A stretch of DNA of 6,126 bases from Deinococcus rhizophilus (lineage in GTDB: Bacteria > Deinococcota > Deinococci > Deinococcales > Deinococcaceae): contig NZ_JASNGB010000102.1 of the NCBI RefSeq assembly GCF_030271215.1, positions 4,618-10,743 of the forward strand. The letters are read 5' to 3'. This document shows, piece by piece, positions 1-6,112 of this stretch. Numbering within the stretch: position 1 is the first letter of the stretch; each line of letters starts with the position of its first letter. Below the pieces are notes generated by a model. That model did no database searches. It worked only from the letters and a program-made list of their open reading frames with translations, and was not told where the DNA came from. The position numbers and the translations under genes were made by a program.

Positions 1-1
1 C

Positions 2-73
2 GTCTTCCCGGACGTGTACGGGCGCCTCAACCTCAAGCGGTTATGGGTGGGGCAAGAGTTGGCCCACGAGTGA
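2..73 (+). CDS. C-terminal fragment of an unidentified protein
   Basis: The reading frame is open from the window edge to a TGA at 71-73 and gives 23 residues, starting VFPDVYG and ending RLWVGQELAHE. Third codon positions are mostly G or C, as in the real genes of this window, and a GC-rich hairpin follows the stop directly. This supports a genuine gene end rather than a chance frame. The fragment is too short to assign to a family, and its function is unknown. It lies upstream of the proS promoter region on the same strand, but the hairpin and the separate promoter suggest it is not co-transcribed with proS. Confidence 0.5.
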   Translation, partial: VFPDVYGRLNLKRLWVGQELAHE

Positions 74-79
74 GACGAA

Positions 80-99
80 GGCCGGAGGAGTCCCCGGCC
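80..99 (+). terminator. GC-rich hairpin after the upstream gene, possible terminator
   Basis: GGCCGG at 80-85 pairs perfectly with CCGGCC at 94-99 around a short loop. A further GG/CC pairing is possible inside the loop past one bulged A. It starts 6 bases after the stop at 73, the usual place for an intrinsic terminator. The T tract is poor: the following bases are CGGCGTATTTC. Termination is therefore plausible but not demonstrated, and it could instead be a simple 3'-end hairpin. Confidence 0.4.
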
Positions 100-124
100 C
101 GGCGTATTTCGCGGCCCCCCATCC

Positions 125-154
125 TTGACCTGCCCTCCTCCCCGCCTGTACCTT
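125..154 (+). promoter_or_regulatory. Candidate sigma-70-type promoter of the proS transcript
   Basis: TTGACC (125-130, five of six consensus bases) is followed by an 18-bp spacer and TACCTT (149-154, which fits TAnnnT). The distance from the end of the -10 element predicts transcription starting around 161-162, where an ATG occurs at 162-164. That arrangement would make a leaderless mRNA beginning at a short ORF. Leaderless genes with TAnnnT at this spacing are known to be common in Deinococcus. The match is by eye, and no other element of comparable quality was seen between 74 and 318. Confidence 0.4.
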
Positions 155-161
155 CATGGGC

Positions 162-242
162 ATGAGCGAGCAGACGATCCCCCCCACGCTGACGCGTGTC
201 GGTGCGGGCCTGCCCGTGCTCCCGCCACCCTCCGGGGTGTGA
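162..242 (+). CDS. Proline-rich leader peptide upstream of proS (putative)
   Basis: This small ORF of 26 codons plus TGA begins MSEQTIPPTL and ends LPPPSGV. An in-frame ATG at 156 would add two residues. Six of the 26 residues are proline: a CCC-CCC pair at 180-185, CCC at 213-215, and CCG-CCA-CCC at 222-230, just three codons before the stop. No Shine-Dalgarno precedes it, but the ATG lies where the candidate promoter would start transcription, so leaderless translation is possible. The stop codon at 240-242 falls inside the left arm of an inverted repeat whose right arm ends next to the proS ribosome binding site. The gene behind it charges tRNA-Pro, so the layout fits a leader peptide that senses prolyl-tRNA supply. 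Proline codons also arise by chance in C-rich DNA, so expression and role are inference. Confidence 0.5.
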   Translation: MSEQTIPPTLTRVGAGLPVLPPPSGV

Positions 243-304
243 ACCTGCCTTTGCCAGATGCCGCCGACGTGCCAGGCGCACGTCCGTCTTCCGTGTTCAC
301 ACCC
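235..304 (+). promoter_or_regulatory. Structured proS leader: 10-bp stem enclosing a 7-bp hairpin, possible attenuator
   Basis: GGGTGTGAAC (235-244) is exactly complementary to GTTCACACCC (295-304). Inside the enclosed 50 bases, GACGTGC (266-272) pairs perfectly with GCACGTC (278-284) around a 5-base loop. The outer stem begins within the last codons of the proline-rich ORF and ends one base before GAAAGGA, the proS ribosome binding site. A competing hairpin is also visible: CACCC (226-230), which is the proline codons themselves, pairs with GGGTG (235-239) around TCCG. A ribosome held on the proline codons would cover the left arm and free the ribosome binding site. After release the stem could form and hinder initiation. 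No T tract follows the inner hairpin, so translational rather than transcriptional control is the better guess. Confidence 0.5.
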
Positions 305-305
305 T

Positions 306-312
306 GAAAGGA
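306..312 (+). promoter_or_regulatory. Ribosome binding site of proS
   Basis: GAAAGGA lies 6 bases before the ATG at 319. It decides the start: the in-frame GTG at 196, 41 codons upstream, has no such site, would run through the leader stem, and would add residues that no ProRS has. The site directly follows the right arm of the leader stem. Confidence 0.75.
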
Positions 313-318
313 TCCACC

Positions 319-2139
319 ATGCGAGTCTCCCAGAGCCTCTTCGTCACCTGGCGCGAGGCGCCCGCCGATGCCGAAACGTGTGGCACCTCGCTGCTCACCC
401 GCGCGGGCTTCGTCCGCAAGCTGGGCAGCGGCCTGTACGCCAACCTCCCCCTGATGCAGCGGGTGCTGCACAAGCTTGAAGCCGTCCTGCGCGAGGAGCT
501 GGACGCCGTGGCCCAGGAGGTCAGCTTCCCCCTCCTGCAACCGGAGGGCCTGTGGCGCGAGTCCGGCCGCTGGGACGCCTACACCCAGGCCGAGGGCATC
601 ATGTTCACCGTGACGGACCGCGCGGGGCGGCAGCTCGCCCTCGGCCCCACCCACGAGGAAGTCGCCGTGGCCGTGGTGCGTGAACTGGTGACCAGCTACC
701 GGGACCTGCCGGTCAGCGTCTATCAGATCGGCCGCAAGTTCCGCGACGAGCTGCGGCCCCGCTTCGGGCTGCTGCGAACCCGCGAGTTCACCATGAAGGA
801 CGGCTATTCCTTCCACGCCTCCCCGGAGGACCTGCGTGCCCACTTTGAGGCCATGAGCGGCGTGTACGCCTGCATCCTCACCCGGCTGGGCGTGCATTGG
901 CGGGCCGTCGAGGCCGACAGCGGCAACATCGGTGGGGCGGAGAGCCGCGAGTTCATGGTGCTGACGGACGTGGGCGAGGACGAGGTGCTGTACACCCTGG
1001 ATGGGCAGTACGCTGCGAACGCCGAGCGGGCAGTGTCCCGGGCGCTAGAAACCGGGCCAAGTCCCTTTCAGGGCTTCCAACGGCATCACACGCCGGGCAC
1101 GGCGACGGTCGCGGCCGCCTGCGTCGCTCTGGGGTGCGAACCCGCCCACATGGTCAAGAACGTTTTGTACGACGCGGTGTTCTCCTGCGGGGAGGGGACA
1201 CGGCTCGTTCCGGTGATGGTCAGCCTGCGCGGGGACCACACGGTCAATGCGGTCAAGCTCTGGAACGCCGTGCAGGCGCGGGCGGAGCAGGTGGACGGCG
1301 GGACACTGCTCTCCCTGGACGTGGCACAGCCGGAGGAATGGACCAGCGGCGACCTGCCGTTGGGGTACATCGCGCCGGACCTTCCGAATCAGGTGATCGA
1401 CCGGCGAAAAGATGTGCACCCGGCATTCCTGCGACTGTGTGACGAGGCGGTGGCCACCCTGCGCAACTTCACTACTGGGGCGAATGAAACGGACTGGCAT
1501 GTGACGGGTGCAAATTGGGATGAGACCTACCCGTTGCCTGACGTAGCGGACCTGCGGCAGGCGCGAGCCGGGGAGATGGCGGTTCATGACGCTTCACAGC
1601 TCCTGCACTCAGCCCGGGGAATTGAGGTCGGGCACGTCTTCCAACTGGGCACCCGGTACGCGCAGGTCATGGATGCGGGCTTCACCGCCGCCGACGGCTG
1701 CCATCAGCCCTTCCACATGGGCTGCTACGGCATCGGGGTGACCCGGCTGGCCCAAGCAGTCGCCGAGCAACTCTCGGATGAACAGGGCCTGGTGTGGCCG
1801 CCGGTCATCGCGCCGTATACGGTCATTCTCACGCCGGTGGACCTGGGGAATGAACGGCAACGCGAAGCCGCCGAGGCCCTGTATGCGCAGTTGTGGGCGA
1901 ACGGGATCGAGGCGCTGCTGGACGACCGTCCGGAGCGGGCTGGGGTGAAGTTCGCGGACGCCGACCTCACCGGCATTCCGTACCGGGTCACGCTGGGCCG
2001 AGGCCTGGAACGGGGCGAGGTGGAACTCAAGGATCGGCGGTCGGGCGAGGTGGTGACCCTCCACTCTCAAGAGGTTGTCAGCCATCTGGTGGCCCGGCTT
2101 CAGGGTGGGTCCAGGGCCGCTCCCGTGGCTCTCCGATGA
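319..2139 (+). CDS. proS: Proline--tRNA ligase (ProRS), bacterial type with INS editing domain
   Basis: This cytoplasmic class II aminoacyl-tRNA synthetase joins proline to tRNA-Pro using ATP. The 606-residue product aligns by eye with E. coli ProRS from its first residues (MRVSQSLF, then RAGFVRKLGSGLY). Motif 1 lies near residues 62-74. The motif 2 region is at 141-160 (FRDELRPRFG, then REFTMKD), and motif 3 at 468-476 (GCYGIGVTR, with the conserved Cys469). Residues of about 225-395 form the inserted domain that hydrolyses Ala-tRNA-Pro; Lys280 matches the E. coli editing residue Lys279, and a SGDLPLG loop follows at 343-349. The anticodon-binding domain spans about 500-595 (LLDDRPERAGVKFADADL). 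The protein is about 30-40 residues longer than the E. coli enzyme, mostly from small insertions. A proline-rich ORF and stem precede it, and its stop overlaps the next gene. Thermus uses the archaeal-type ProRS, so a bacterial-type enzyme would be notable in a relative; a second copy elsewhere cannot be excluded. Confidence 0.96.
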   Translation: MRVSQSLFVTWREAPADAETCGTSLLTRAGFVRKLGSGLYANLPLMQRVLHKLEAVLREELDAVAQEVSFPLLQPEGLWRESGRWDAYTQAEGIMFTVTDRAGRQLALGPTHEEVAVAVVRELVTSYRDLPVSVYQIGRKFRDELRPRFGLLRTREFTMKDGYSFHASPEDLRAHFEAMSGVYACILTRLGVHWRAVEADSGNIGGAESREFMVLTDVGEDEVLYTLDGQYAANAERAVSRALETGPSPFQGFQRHHTPGTATVAAACVALGCEPAHMVKNVLYDAVFSCGEGTRLVPVMVSLRGDHTVNAVKLWNAVQARAEQVDGGTLLSLDVAQPEEWTSGDLPLGYIAPDLPNQVIDRRKDVHPAFLRLCDEAVATLRNFTTGANETDWHVTGANWDETYPLPDVADLRQARAGEMAVHDASQLLHSARGIEVGHVFQLGTRYAQVMDAGFTAADGCHQPFHMGCYGIGVTRLAQAVAEQLSDEQGLVWPPVIAPYTVILTPVDLGNERQREAAEALYAQLWANGIEALLDDRPERAGVKFADADLTGIPYRVTLGRGLERGEVELKDRRSGEVVTLHSQEVVSHLVARLQGGSRAAPVALR

Positions 2140-3047
2140 ATTCACCGTCGACGTCCGCCCGTCGTCTGGTGGTGCAGGCCCCCGGACAGGTGGGGTGGCA
2201 GGACGTGCCCCTCCCATCTCTGGGAGCAGGCGAGGTGCTTGTCCGCACCCGGCTCACGGCCGTGAGCCTGGGCTCGGAACGGAGCGTCGTGGAGGGGTTT
2301 GGCCCCTTCCCGATGCTTCTGGGATACCAGACGCTAGGAGTAGTGGAGGCGCGGGGACCCGGCGTCACCCTCCCCGTGGGTCAGCGGGTAGTCACCACGC
2401 TTGGGCACGCCAGTGCGGGCGTCCACCGGGCAGAGCGGGTCATCCCGGTGCCGGAGCGGGTTGCGGACCGTGTGGCCCTGACGGTCATTCTCGGCGAAGA
2501 GACTGCCAAAGGGCTGCGAAAGGTCCGTCCGGAAGTGTCAGAGCGGGTTCTGATCGCGGGCGCTGGCCTGCTGGGCCTGCTTAGCCTTTTCAACCTGACG
2601 CGGCGGGGAGTGCACGACGTGACGGTCCTGGAACCTGATGCGGAGCGCCGGGCACTGGCGCTGACCTTCGGGGCAAAGGCGGCCTTCGCCCCGGGGGAGC
2701 TGCCTCATGACGCCTTTGATGTGGGGGTGGAGTGCAGCGCTTCTCCGGCGGGCTTCGCGGAACTGCTGGGCCACCTGCGGCCGGGAGGTCGGGCCGTCGT
2801 GCTGTCAGATGGAAACTGGGGTGCCCTGACGCTGCCACGCGAGTTCCACTCCCGGGAGCTGACCGTGACGGCCTCCAGCGACGGCGAGGACTATGCGGCC
2901 TACGCCACGTGGCTCTGGGAGCATGCGGATGGAAGGCTCGCGGAGCTGTTCCCCGTGACCCTCACGCGGGAGCAGTTGCCTAGGGCTTTCCGCAAGTGGC
3001 GGCAGTGGCCCCGGCCCGTCTCCGCTGTGGTCGAGTGGAACGGCTGA
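2136..3047 (+). CDS. Zinc-less medium-chain dehydrogenase/reductase-like protein (BchC/cd08255-like)
   Basis: The 303-residue product has the two-domain layout of medium-chain alcohol dehydrogenases: a GroES-like N-terminal half (about 1-130) and a Rossmann half with GAGLLG at 142-147 and an acidic VLEPD at 164-168, which suggests NAD(H). LRPGGRAVVLSD (214-225) is the usual fifth strand. The only cysteine is Cys200, and the segment AVSLGSERSVVEG (42-54) has Ser where zinc enzymes have the ligand Cys. Catalytic and structural zinc are therefore probably absent. This Ser-Gly-Ser-Glu segment and the GYQTLG motif recall the BchC-like dehydrogenase subgroup; the substrate is unknown. The ATG is chosen because it overlaps the proS stop as ATGA, indicating translational coupling; no good Shine-Dalgarno is seen. 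Starts further upstream would read through proS in another frame. Confidence 0.85.
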   Translation: MNSPSTSARRLVVQAPGQVGWQDVPLPSLGAGEVLVRTRLTAVSLGSERSVVEGFGPFPMLLGYQTLGVVEARGPGVTLPVGQRVVTTLGHASAGVHRAERVIPVPERVADRVALTVILGEETAKGLRKVRPEVSERVLIAGAGLLGLLSLFNLTRRGVHDVTVLEPDAERRALALTFGAKAAFAPGELPHDAFDVGVECSASPAGFAELLGHLRPGGRAVVLSDGNWGALTLPREFHSRELTVTASSDGEDYAAYATWLWEHADGRLAELFPVTLTREQLPRAFRKWRQWPRPVSAVVEWNG

Positions 3048-3165
3048 GAATGTCCAGTGATTGCACGTAGTCAGTGGACCGGAGGGTACAGACAGTGTGC
3101 CTCTGACCGGATGTCTGGCTCCCTTCAGAGGTCAAAGATGCTTTGGAAGACTGAGCCCTGGCCTT
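3048..3165. terminator. Convergent intergenic gap with weak hairpins
   Basis: The plus-strand pair and the minus-strand DUF3160 gene end toward each other across 118 bases. CCTCTGA (3100-3106) is complementary to TCAGAGG (3125-3131), and CCGG/CTGG can pair inside the loop. CAAAG-ATG-CTTTG follows at 3133-3145. None has a clear T tract on either strand. Bidirectional termination here is likely from gene orientation but only weakly supported by the bases. Confidence 0.3.
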
Positions 3166-5169
3166 CTACCTCACCACGATGTCGCTCAGCCATGGGTGCG
3201 GCGGCGGGATCTCGTCCCGGCTTACCCGCTCACGCCACGCCTCGTCGGTGAGGCGCTCACCCAGCGGCACCGTGAACTCGTACTGGCTGTAGACGCCCCC
3301 ACGGGCGAGTTGCTGCCCGCCACGTCCGTCCGGCACGACCGCGTACAGTTCGTGGATCAGGCCCGTTCCCTCCTCCAGCACCCGGACGGTGTTGGGGTCG
3401 GTCGCCACATCGGCCACCACCGCCGCGCTCTGCTCCGTCTCGCCCCCTATCGGCTTTCCGGGTTCAGCAGGGTCGCTGCTGCGGACCCGCATCTGCTCCA
3501 ACCAGCCCCCGAAGGTCTCGATCCGCCGGTAGTCCTGCAGGGTCAGGGGCCGGCCCGCGAGCTGCTGGCGGCTCGCCGTCTCCAGGAAGGTGAGGGTCCC
3601 CCGCAGCTCGTCGAGGTTGCGCCGGGTCGTCACCGACAGGATCTTCTGCTCGTCCAGCACCTTCCGGGTCAGGGTTTCCAGGTCTAGGAGCCGCTTCCAG
3701 AGGGCGAGGTTCGGTTCCACGTAGCCCCGGGGCGGCTCGGGCGGCTCGATCGGGCCAGAGACGGCATAGGTGGTGTACGTCTGCTTGACGTACAGCAGCG
3801 TGTCGTGACGCAGCTCGGTCCACGAGCCCAGGGCCGTGAGCAGCTCCTTGCGGGTCCACGCCGGAGTGCGCATGAAGGCGGGATACCGGGTGTCCCGCGC
3901 CTCGGGCCGGGCCAGGGCGCCCAAGGCGTACAGCCACCCGCTGTACACGTTGCGCGTCCAGTCTTCGGGCTTCAGGGCGGCGAACCCGGCGCGGACCTTC
4001 TCCATCTGCGGCAGGTAGTTGAGGTAACGGTCCTCGCCCATCCCCTTCAGGAGGATCAGGGCCGTGTCACTCCCGAGCCCGGCCATCAGATCCAGACCAC
4101 GCGGTAGGGTGCGGGGATCCCGGCGCGTACCGACCTTGTCGTACACGAGTTCACCGAAGGCGGACGCGTCCAGGGTAAAGCGCTGGCCCATCAGGCGCAG
4201 GCCCCGGGTGGCCTGCGCCCGGTCCTCCTCGTCCGTCACCCACATGCTGTTCACCCTCGGGGCGGGAAGGGCCTTCAGGGTCTGTTGCAGCCTCTTCACC
4301 ACGGCGGGATCAGACAGACGCCGCACCTCGTGCCCGGTTACCCGTTGCAAGGCGGCGGCGTAATCGCGGAAGGTCAGGTCGTCGCTCGCACCGATCAGGA
4401 CCGTGGTCGGGTCATAGAGCCGCGTCCACAGCCGCCTCGCTTCCGGGTTGCCCGTCAGCAGCCCCGTGAGCAGCGCTGCCGTGCGCGTCTCCGCGGGGTT
4501 GGACGCCCGCAGGGTGATGCGGCCCAGCCACATCATGGTGCGGAAGTACCGCTCCAGCGCCTCCGATCCGGCGTAGTGCCCCCGGGGGACGTACTGGGAG
4601 TAGTCCTCCTTGAGCCTGTCCGTATCGGTGCGGGCCGTGTCCTGGAAGATGGGCGAGACGGCGAAACCCTGGTGGGCGCTGATCAACTTGAGTTCCGCCG
4701 CCACGAGGCCGGCCACCTCCGCCGGGGGGCGGCTGGAGGGCTGAACCAAGGCCTGCGCCACGGCGAGGTAGGCGACGGCACGGCGGGCGTCCGCTTGCAG
4801 AGGAGTGCCCTTCAGAGCCTGGAGCTGTTTCAAGCCGTCCTGCACGAGGAGCCCCGTCAAGGAGGTCAGCGCCGGTAGGAAGGTCTCGCGCTCCAGGTCC
4901 CGCAGCAGCTTGGCGAACACCAGATGGGTGGTGTGCAGCACGGCGTCCGTGGTGACGAGGGCCGGCTGACCCTGGAACTTTGTGCGCCCATAGACGTCGC
5001 TGAAATGGGCGTACCGGGTCGGCGCGATCACGAAGCCCTGTCGTCCCAGGACCTGTTGTTGCCGCTCACTGAGGCCAGGGAGCAGAGCACTCTGCGGCAG
5101 GCCAGGGGCCGCAAGGGCGCCGGAAAACAGCAGGCTGGTCAGCAGGGGCAGGGCACGCCGGAGAGACAT
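3166..5169 (-). CDS. Secreted DUF3160 domain-containing protein
   Basis: The 667-residue product starts with a typical Sec signal peptide: MSLRRALPLL, a hydrophobic stretch, then ALA-AP with likely cleavage near residue 21. It is therefore probably exported. The rest matches the DUF3160 family as I know it. There is a hallmark SWTELRHDTLLYVKQTY segment at residues 449-465, a YVEPN at 483-487, LTLQDYRRIETFGGWLEQM at about 542-560, and a C-terminal part with EEGTGLIHELYAVV (599-612), GGVYSQYEF and RLTDEAWRERV. No enzymatic residues can be named; the function of the family is unknown. The ATG at 5169 is preferred because the signal peptide begins there. A TTG at 5190 would add seven residues, and neither start has a well-spaced Shine-Dalgarno (GGAG lies only one base before the ATG). 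The gene stands alone and converges on the proS pair. The stop is TAG. Confidence 0.88.
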   Translation of the reverse strand: MSLRRALPLLTSLLFSGALAAPGLPQSALLPGLSERQQQVLGRQGFVIAPTRYAHFSDVYGRTKFQGQPALVTTDAVLHTTHLVFAKLLRDLERETFLPALTSLTGLLVQDGLKQLQALKGTPLQADARRAVAYLAVAQALVQPSSRPPAEVAGLVAAELKLISAHQGFAVSPIFQDTARTDTDRLKEDYSQYVPRGHYAGSEALERYFRTMMWLGRITLRASNPAETRTAALLTGLLTGNPEARRLWTRLYDPTTVLIGASDDLTFRDYAAALQRVTGHEVRRLSDPAVVKRLQQTLKALPAPRVNSMWVTDEEDRAQATRGLRLMGQRFTLDASAFGELVYDKVGTRRDPRTLPRGLDLMAGLGSDTALILLKGMGEDRYLNYLPQMEKVRAGFAALKPEDWTRNVYSGWLYALGALARPEARDTRYPAFMRTPAWTRKELLTALGSWTELRHDTLLYVKQTYTTYAVSGPIEPPEPPRGYVEPNLALWKRLLDLETLTRKVLDEQKILSVTTRRNLDELRGTLTFLETASRQQLAGRPLTLQDYRRIETFGGWLEQMRVRSSDPAEPGKPIGGETEQSAAVVADVATDPNTVRVLEEGTGLIHELYAVVPDGRGGQQLARGGVYSQYEFTVPLGERLTDEAWRERVSRDEIPPPHPWLSDIVVR

Positions 5170-5458
5170 GCTCCATTGCAACCGGGGCAACTGACCGAGG
5201 GCTGATGGGGCGTGCCTTCTCGTGCCGGAGCCGACAACCTACCGAGTACGGTCGGCTGCGCGTCTTGGAGGTCGAGATGGTGCTCGACGAGGGAGACTCG
5301 AAGGAGAACAGACCGTCACCCTTCTCTTCAGGTCGCGGTCCGGGCCCCGGAGCAAAGGCCAGAACATCCTGGACTGTCCCTGGCATGCTGCGAGCTTGGT
5401 CAATTTCTTGCTGGGAAGCTGTGGGATGGACGGAGAAGGCTGGGGGAGTCCTACAGCG
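5170..5458. other. Intergenic stretch with no convincing gene
   Basis: Several overlapping short frames are open on both strands, as expected at this GC content. None shows a ribosome binding site, a recognisable motif or a composition preferred over the others. An imperfect inverted repeat (GAAGGAGAA at 5300-5308 with TTCTCTTC at 5322-5329) is present. The promoter of the DUF3160 gene should lie here, but no clear -35/-10 pair was found on the minus strand; TTGACC near 5398-5403 (minus strand) has no partner at a proper distance. Confidence 0.45.
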
Positions 5459-5630
5459 TCATGTCGGTTTCCTGCCGCGCCGGGCCCGGACCCAGGCGGG
5501 CACGTCCCGCAGAGGAATGGACGTGGCGGCCGAGGGGAAGCGGGGATCGCCCTCGAGGACACCGTAGGCGATGGGACCGCTCACCAGCAGCCCTTGCTGC
5601 ACGCACCCACGCGGGGCATAGACGTTCCTA
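5459..5630 (-). pseudogene. 3' remnant of a minus-strand gene cut by the IS630-like element
   Basis: From the IS boundary toward lower coordinates the minus strand encodes about 56 residues, including NVYAPRGCVQQG, GPIAYGVLEGDPRF and the end VPAWVRARRGRKPT, then TGA at 5459-5461. About 46 of 56 codons end in G or C, well above what a shadow frame would give by accident, and the peptide reads like a folded globular C-terminus. I do not recognise the family. The frame happens to stay open into the element, but the residues beyond the boundary are antisense to the transposase gene and are not part of this protein. The 5' part should lie beyond the other end of the element, outside the window. 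Confidence 0.5.
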
Positions 5631-5662
5631 GTACAGCGTTTTCCAATTTGTAATAGTGGGGC

Positions 5663-6112
5663 ATGAGCCGTTCTCTTCGCTATCCAGTGGCTTTGAGTCC
5701 TGAGCAGGAACAGACGCTGCACGGCATGACGATGAAGGGCAGTGGCAAGGCGCGGGTCATGACCCGCGCCCGGATCCTGCTGCTGGCCCATCGACGGGTC
5801 GCCGACTCGGAGATCCAAGAAGCACTTGGCATCAGTGTTCAGATGGTACAGGCGACCCGGAAACGCTTTGCCCTGGGAGATCTGGACGCGGCGCTCTTCG
5901 ATGCGCCGCATACAGGCCGACCTGCCAAGTTCGACGGCAAAGACCGGGCGGCCATCACCGCGCTCGCGTGCAGTGAGGCGCCCGAGGGTCATGCAAGGTG
6001 GAGTATTCGCTTGCTGGCAGAGAAAGCCGTGGAGCTGAACCTGGTCGATCACATTGCCCCGTCGACGGTGTTTTACATGCTCAAAAAAACTATGACGGCA
6101 AAGGGGGCTTGA
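5663..6112 (+). CDS. IS630-family transposase, N-terminal DNA-binding half only
   Basis: The 149-residue product has the IS630 OrfA layout. A first helix-turn-helix spans about 34-74 (RARILLLAHR, then IQEALGISVQMVQATRKRF). The linker HTGRPAKF is at 83-90, and a second winged-helix segment at about 112-141 (RWSIRLLAEKA, then PSTVFYMLKK). These bind the element ends. The DDE catalytic domain that should follow LKK is missing. After seven A residues the frame reads TMTAKGA and stops at 6110-6112. The -1 frame stops at 6118-6120 and the +1 frame at 6093-6095, so no single shift at the A run joins a longer frame in the window. The gene is therefore either an intact OrfA with a separate OrfB, or more likely a truncated copy. 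Start: ATG with a weak GTGGGG before it. Confidence 0.82.
   Translation: MSRSLRYPVALSPEQEQTLHGMTMKGSGKARVMTRARILLLAHRRVADSEIQEALGISVQMVQATRKRFALGDLDAALFDAPHTGRPAKFDGKDRAAITALACSEAPEGHARWSIRLLAEKAVELNLVDHIAPSTVFYMLKKTMTAKGA
6083..6089 (+). other. A7 run at the domain junction of the transposase, slippery-type site
   Basis: The seven A residues fall in CTC-AAA-AAA-ACT, exactly where IS630 elements with split reading frames carry a programmed frameshift between the DNA-binding and DDE halves. Here a -1 shift would add about 11 codons before TGA at 6118, and a +1 shift would stop at once. The site looks right, but the downstream reading frame does not support a working fusion. Confidence 0.4.

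Noticed and set aside
266..294. Intrinsic terminator in the proS leader
   Set aside because: The 7-bp hairpin is sound, but the bases after it (CGTCTTCCGTG) do not form a T tract, so transcription attenuation is not supported by sequence alone.
196..318. Upstream GTG extension of proS by 41 residues
   Set aside because: It has no ribosome binding site, the added residues are unlike any ProRS N-terminus, and the ATG at 319 has GAAAGGA at ideal spacing and matches the E. coli start.
125..318. T-box riboswitch upstream of proS
   Set aside because: No T-box core sequence (AGGGTGGNACCGCG-like) and no Stem I features could be found.
154..897. Long open frame on the minus strand opposite the proS start
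   Set aside because: It is a shadow of the GC-rich proS codons; it has no motifs and crosses the structured leader.
5452..5639. TACAGCGT present twice (5452-5459 and 5632-5639), possible element ends
   Set aside because: Eight bases in direct orientation with no wider similarity is within chance, and inverted rather than direct copies would be expected for terminal repeats.
5205..5653. Overlapping plus-strand frames of 120-143 codons
   Set aside because: Three frames are open over the same DNA, none has motifs or a good start, and part of the region is better explained by the minus-strand remnant.
5459..6052. 197-residue minus-strand frame as one gene
   Set aside because: Its upstream half is antisense to the transposase; only the part below 5631 has coding-like content, and the frame is open across the boundary by chance.
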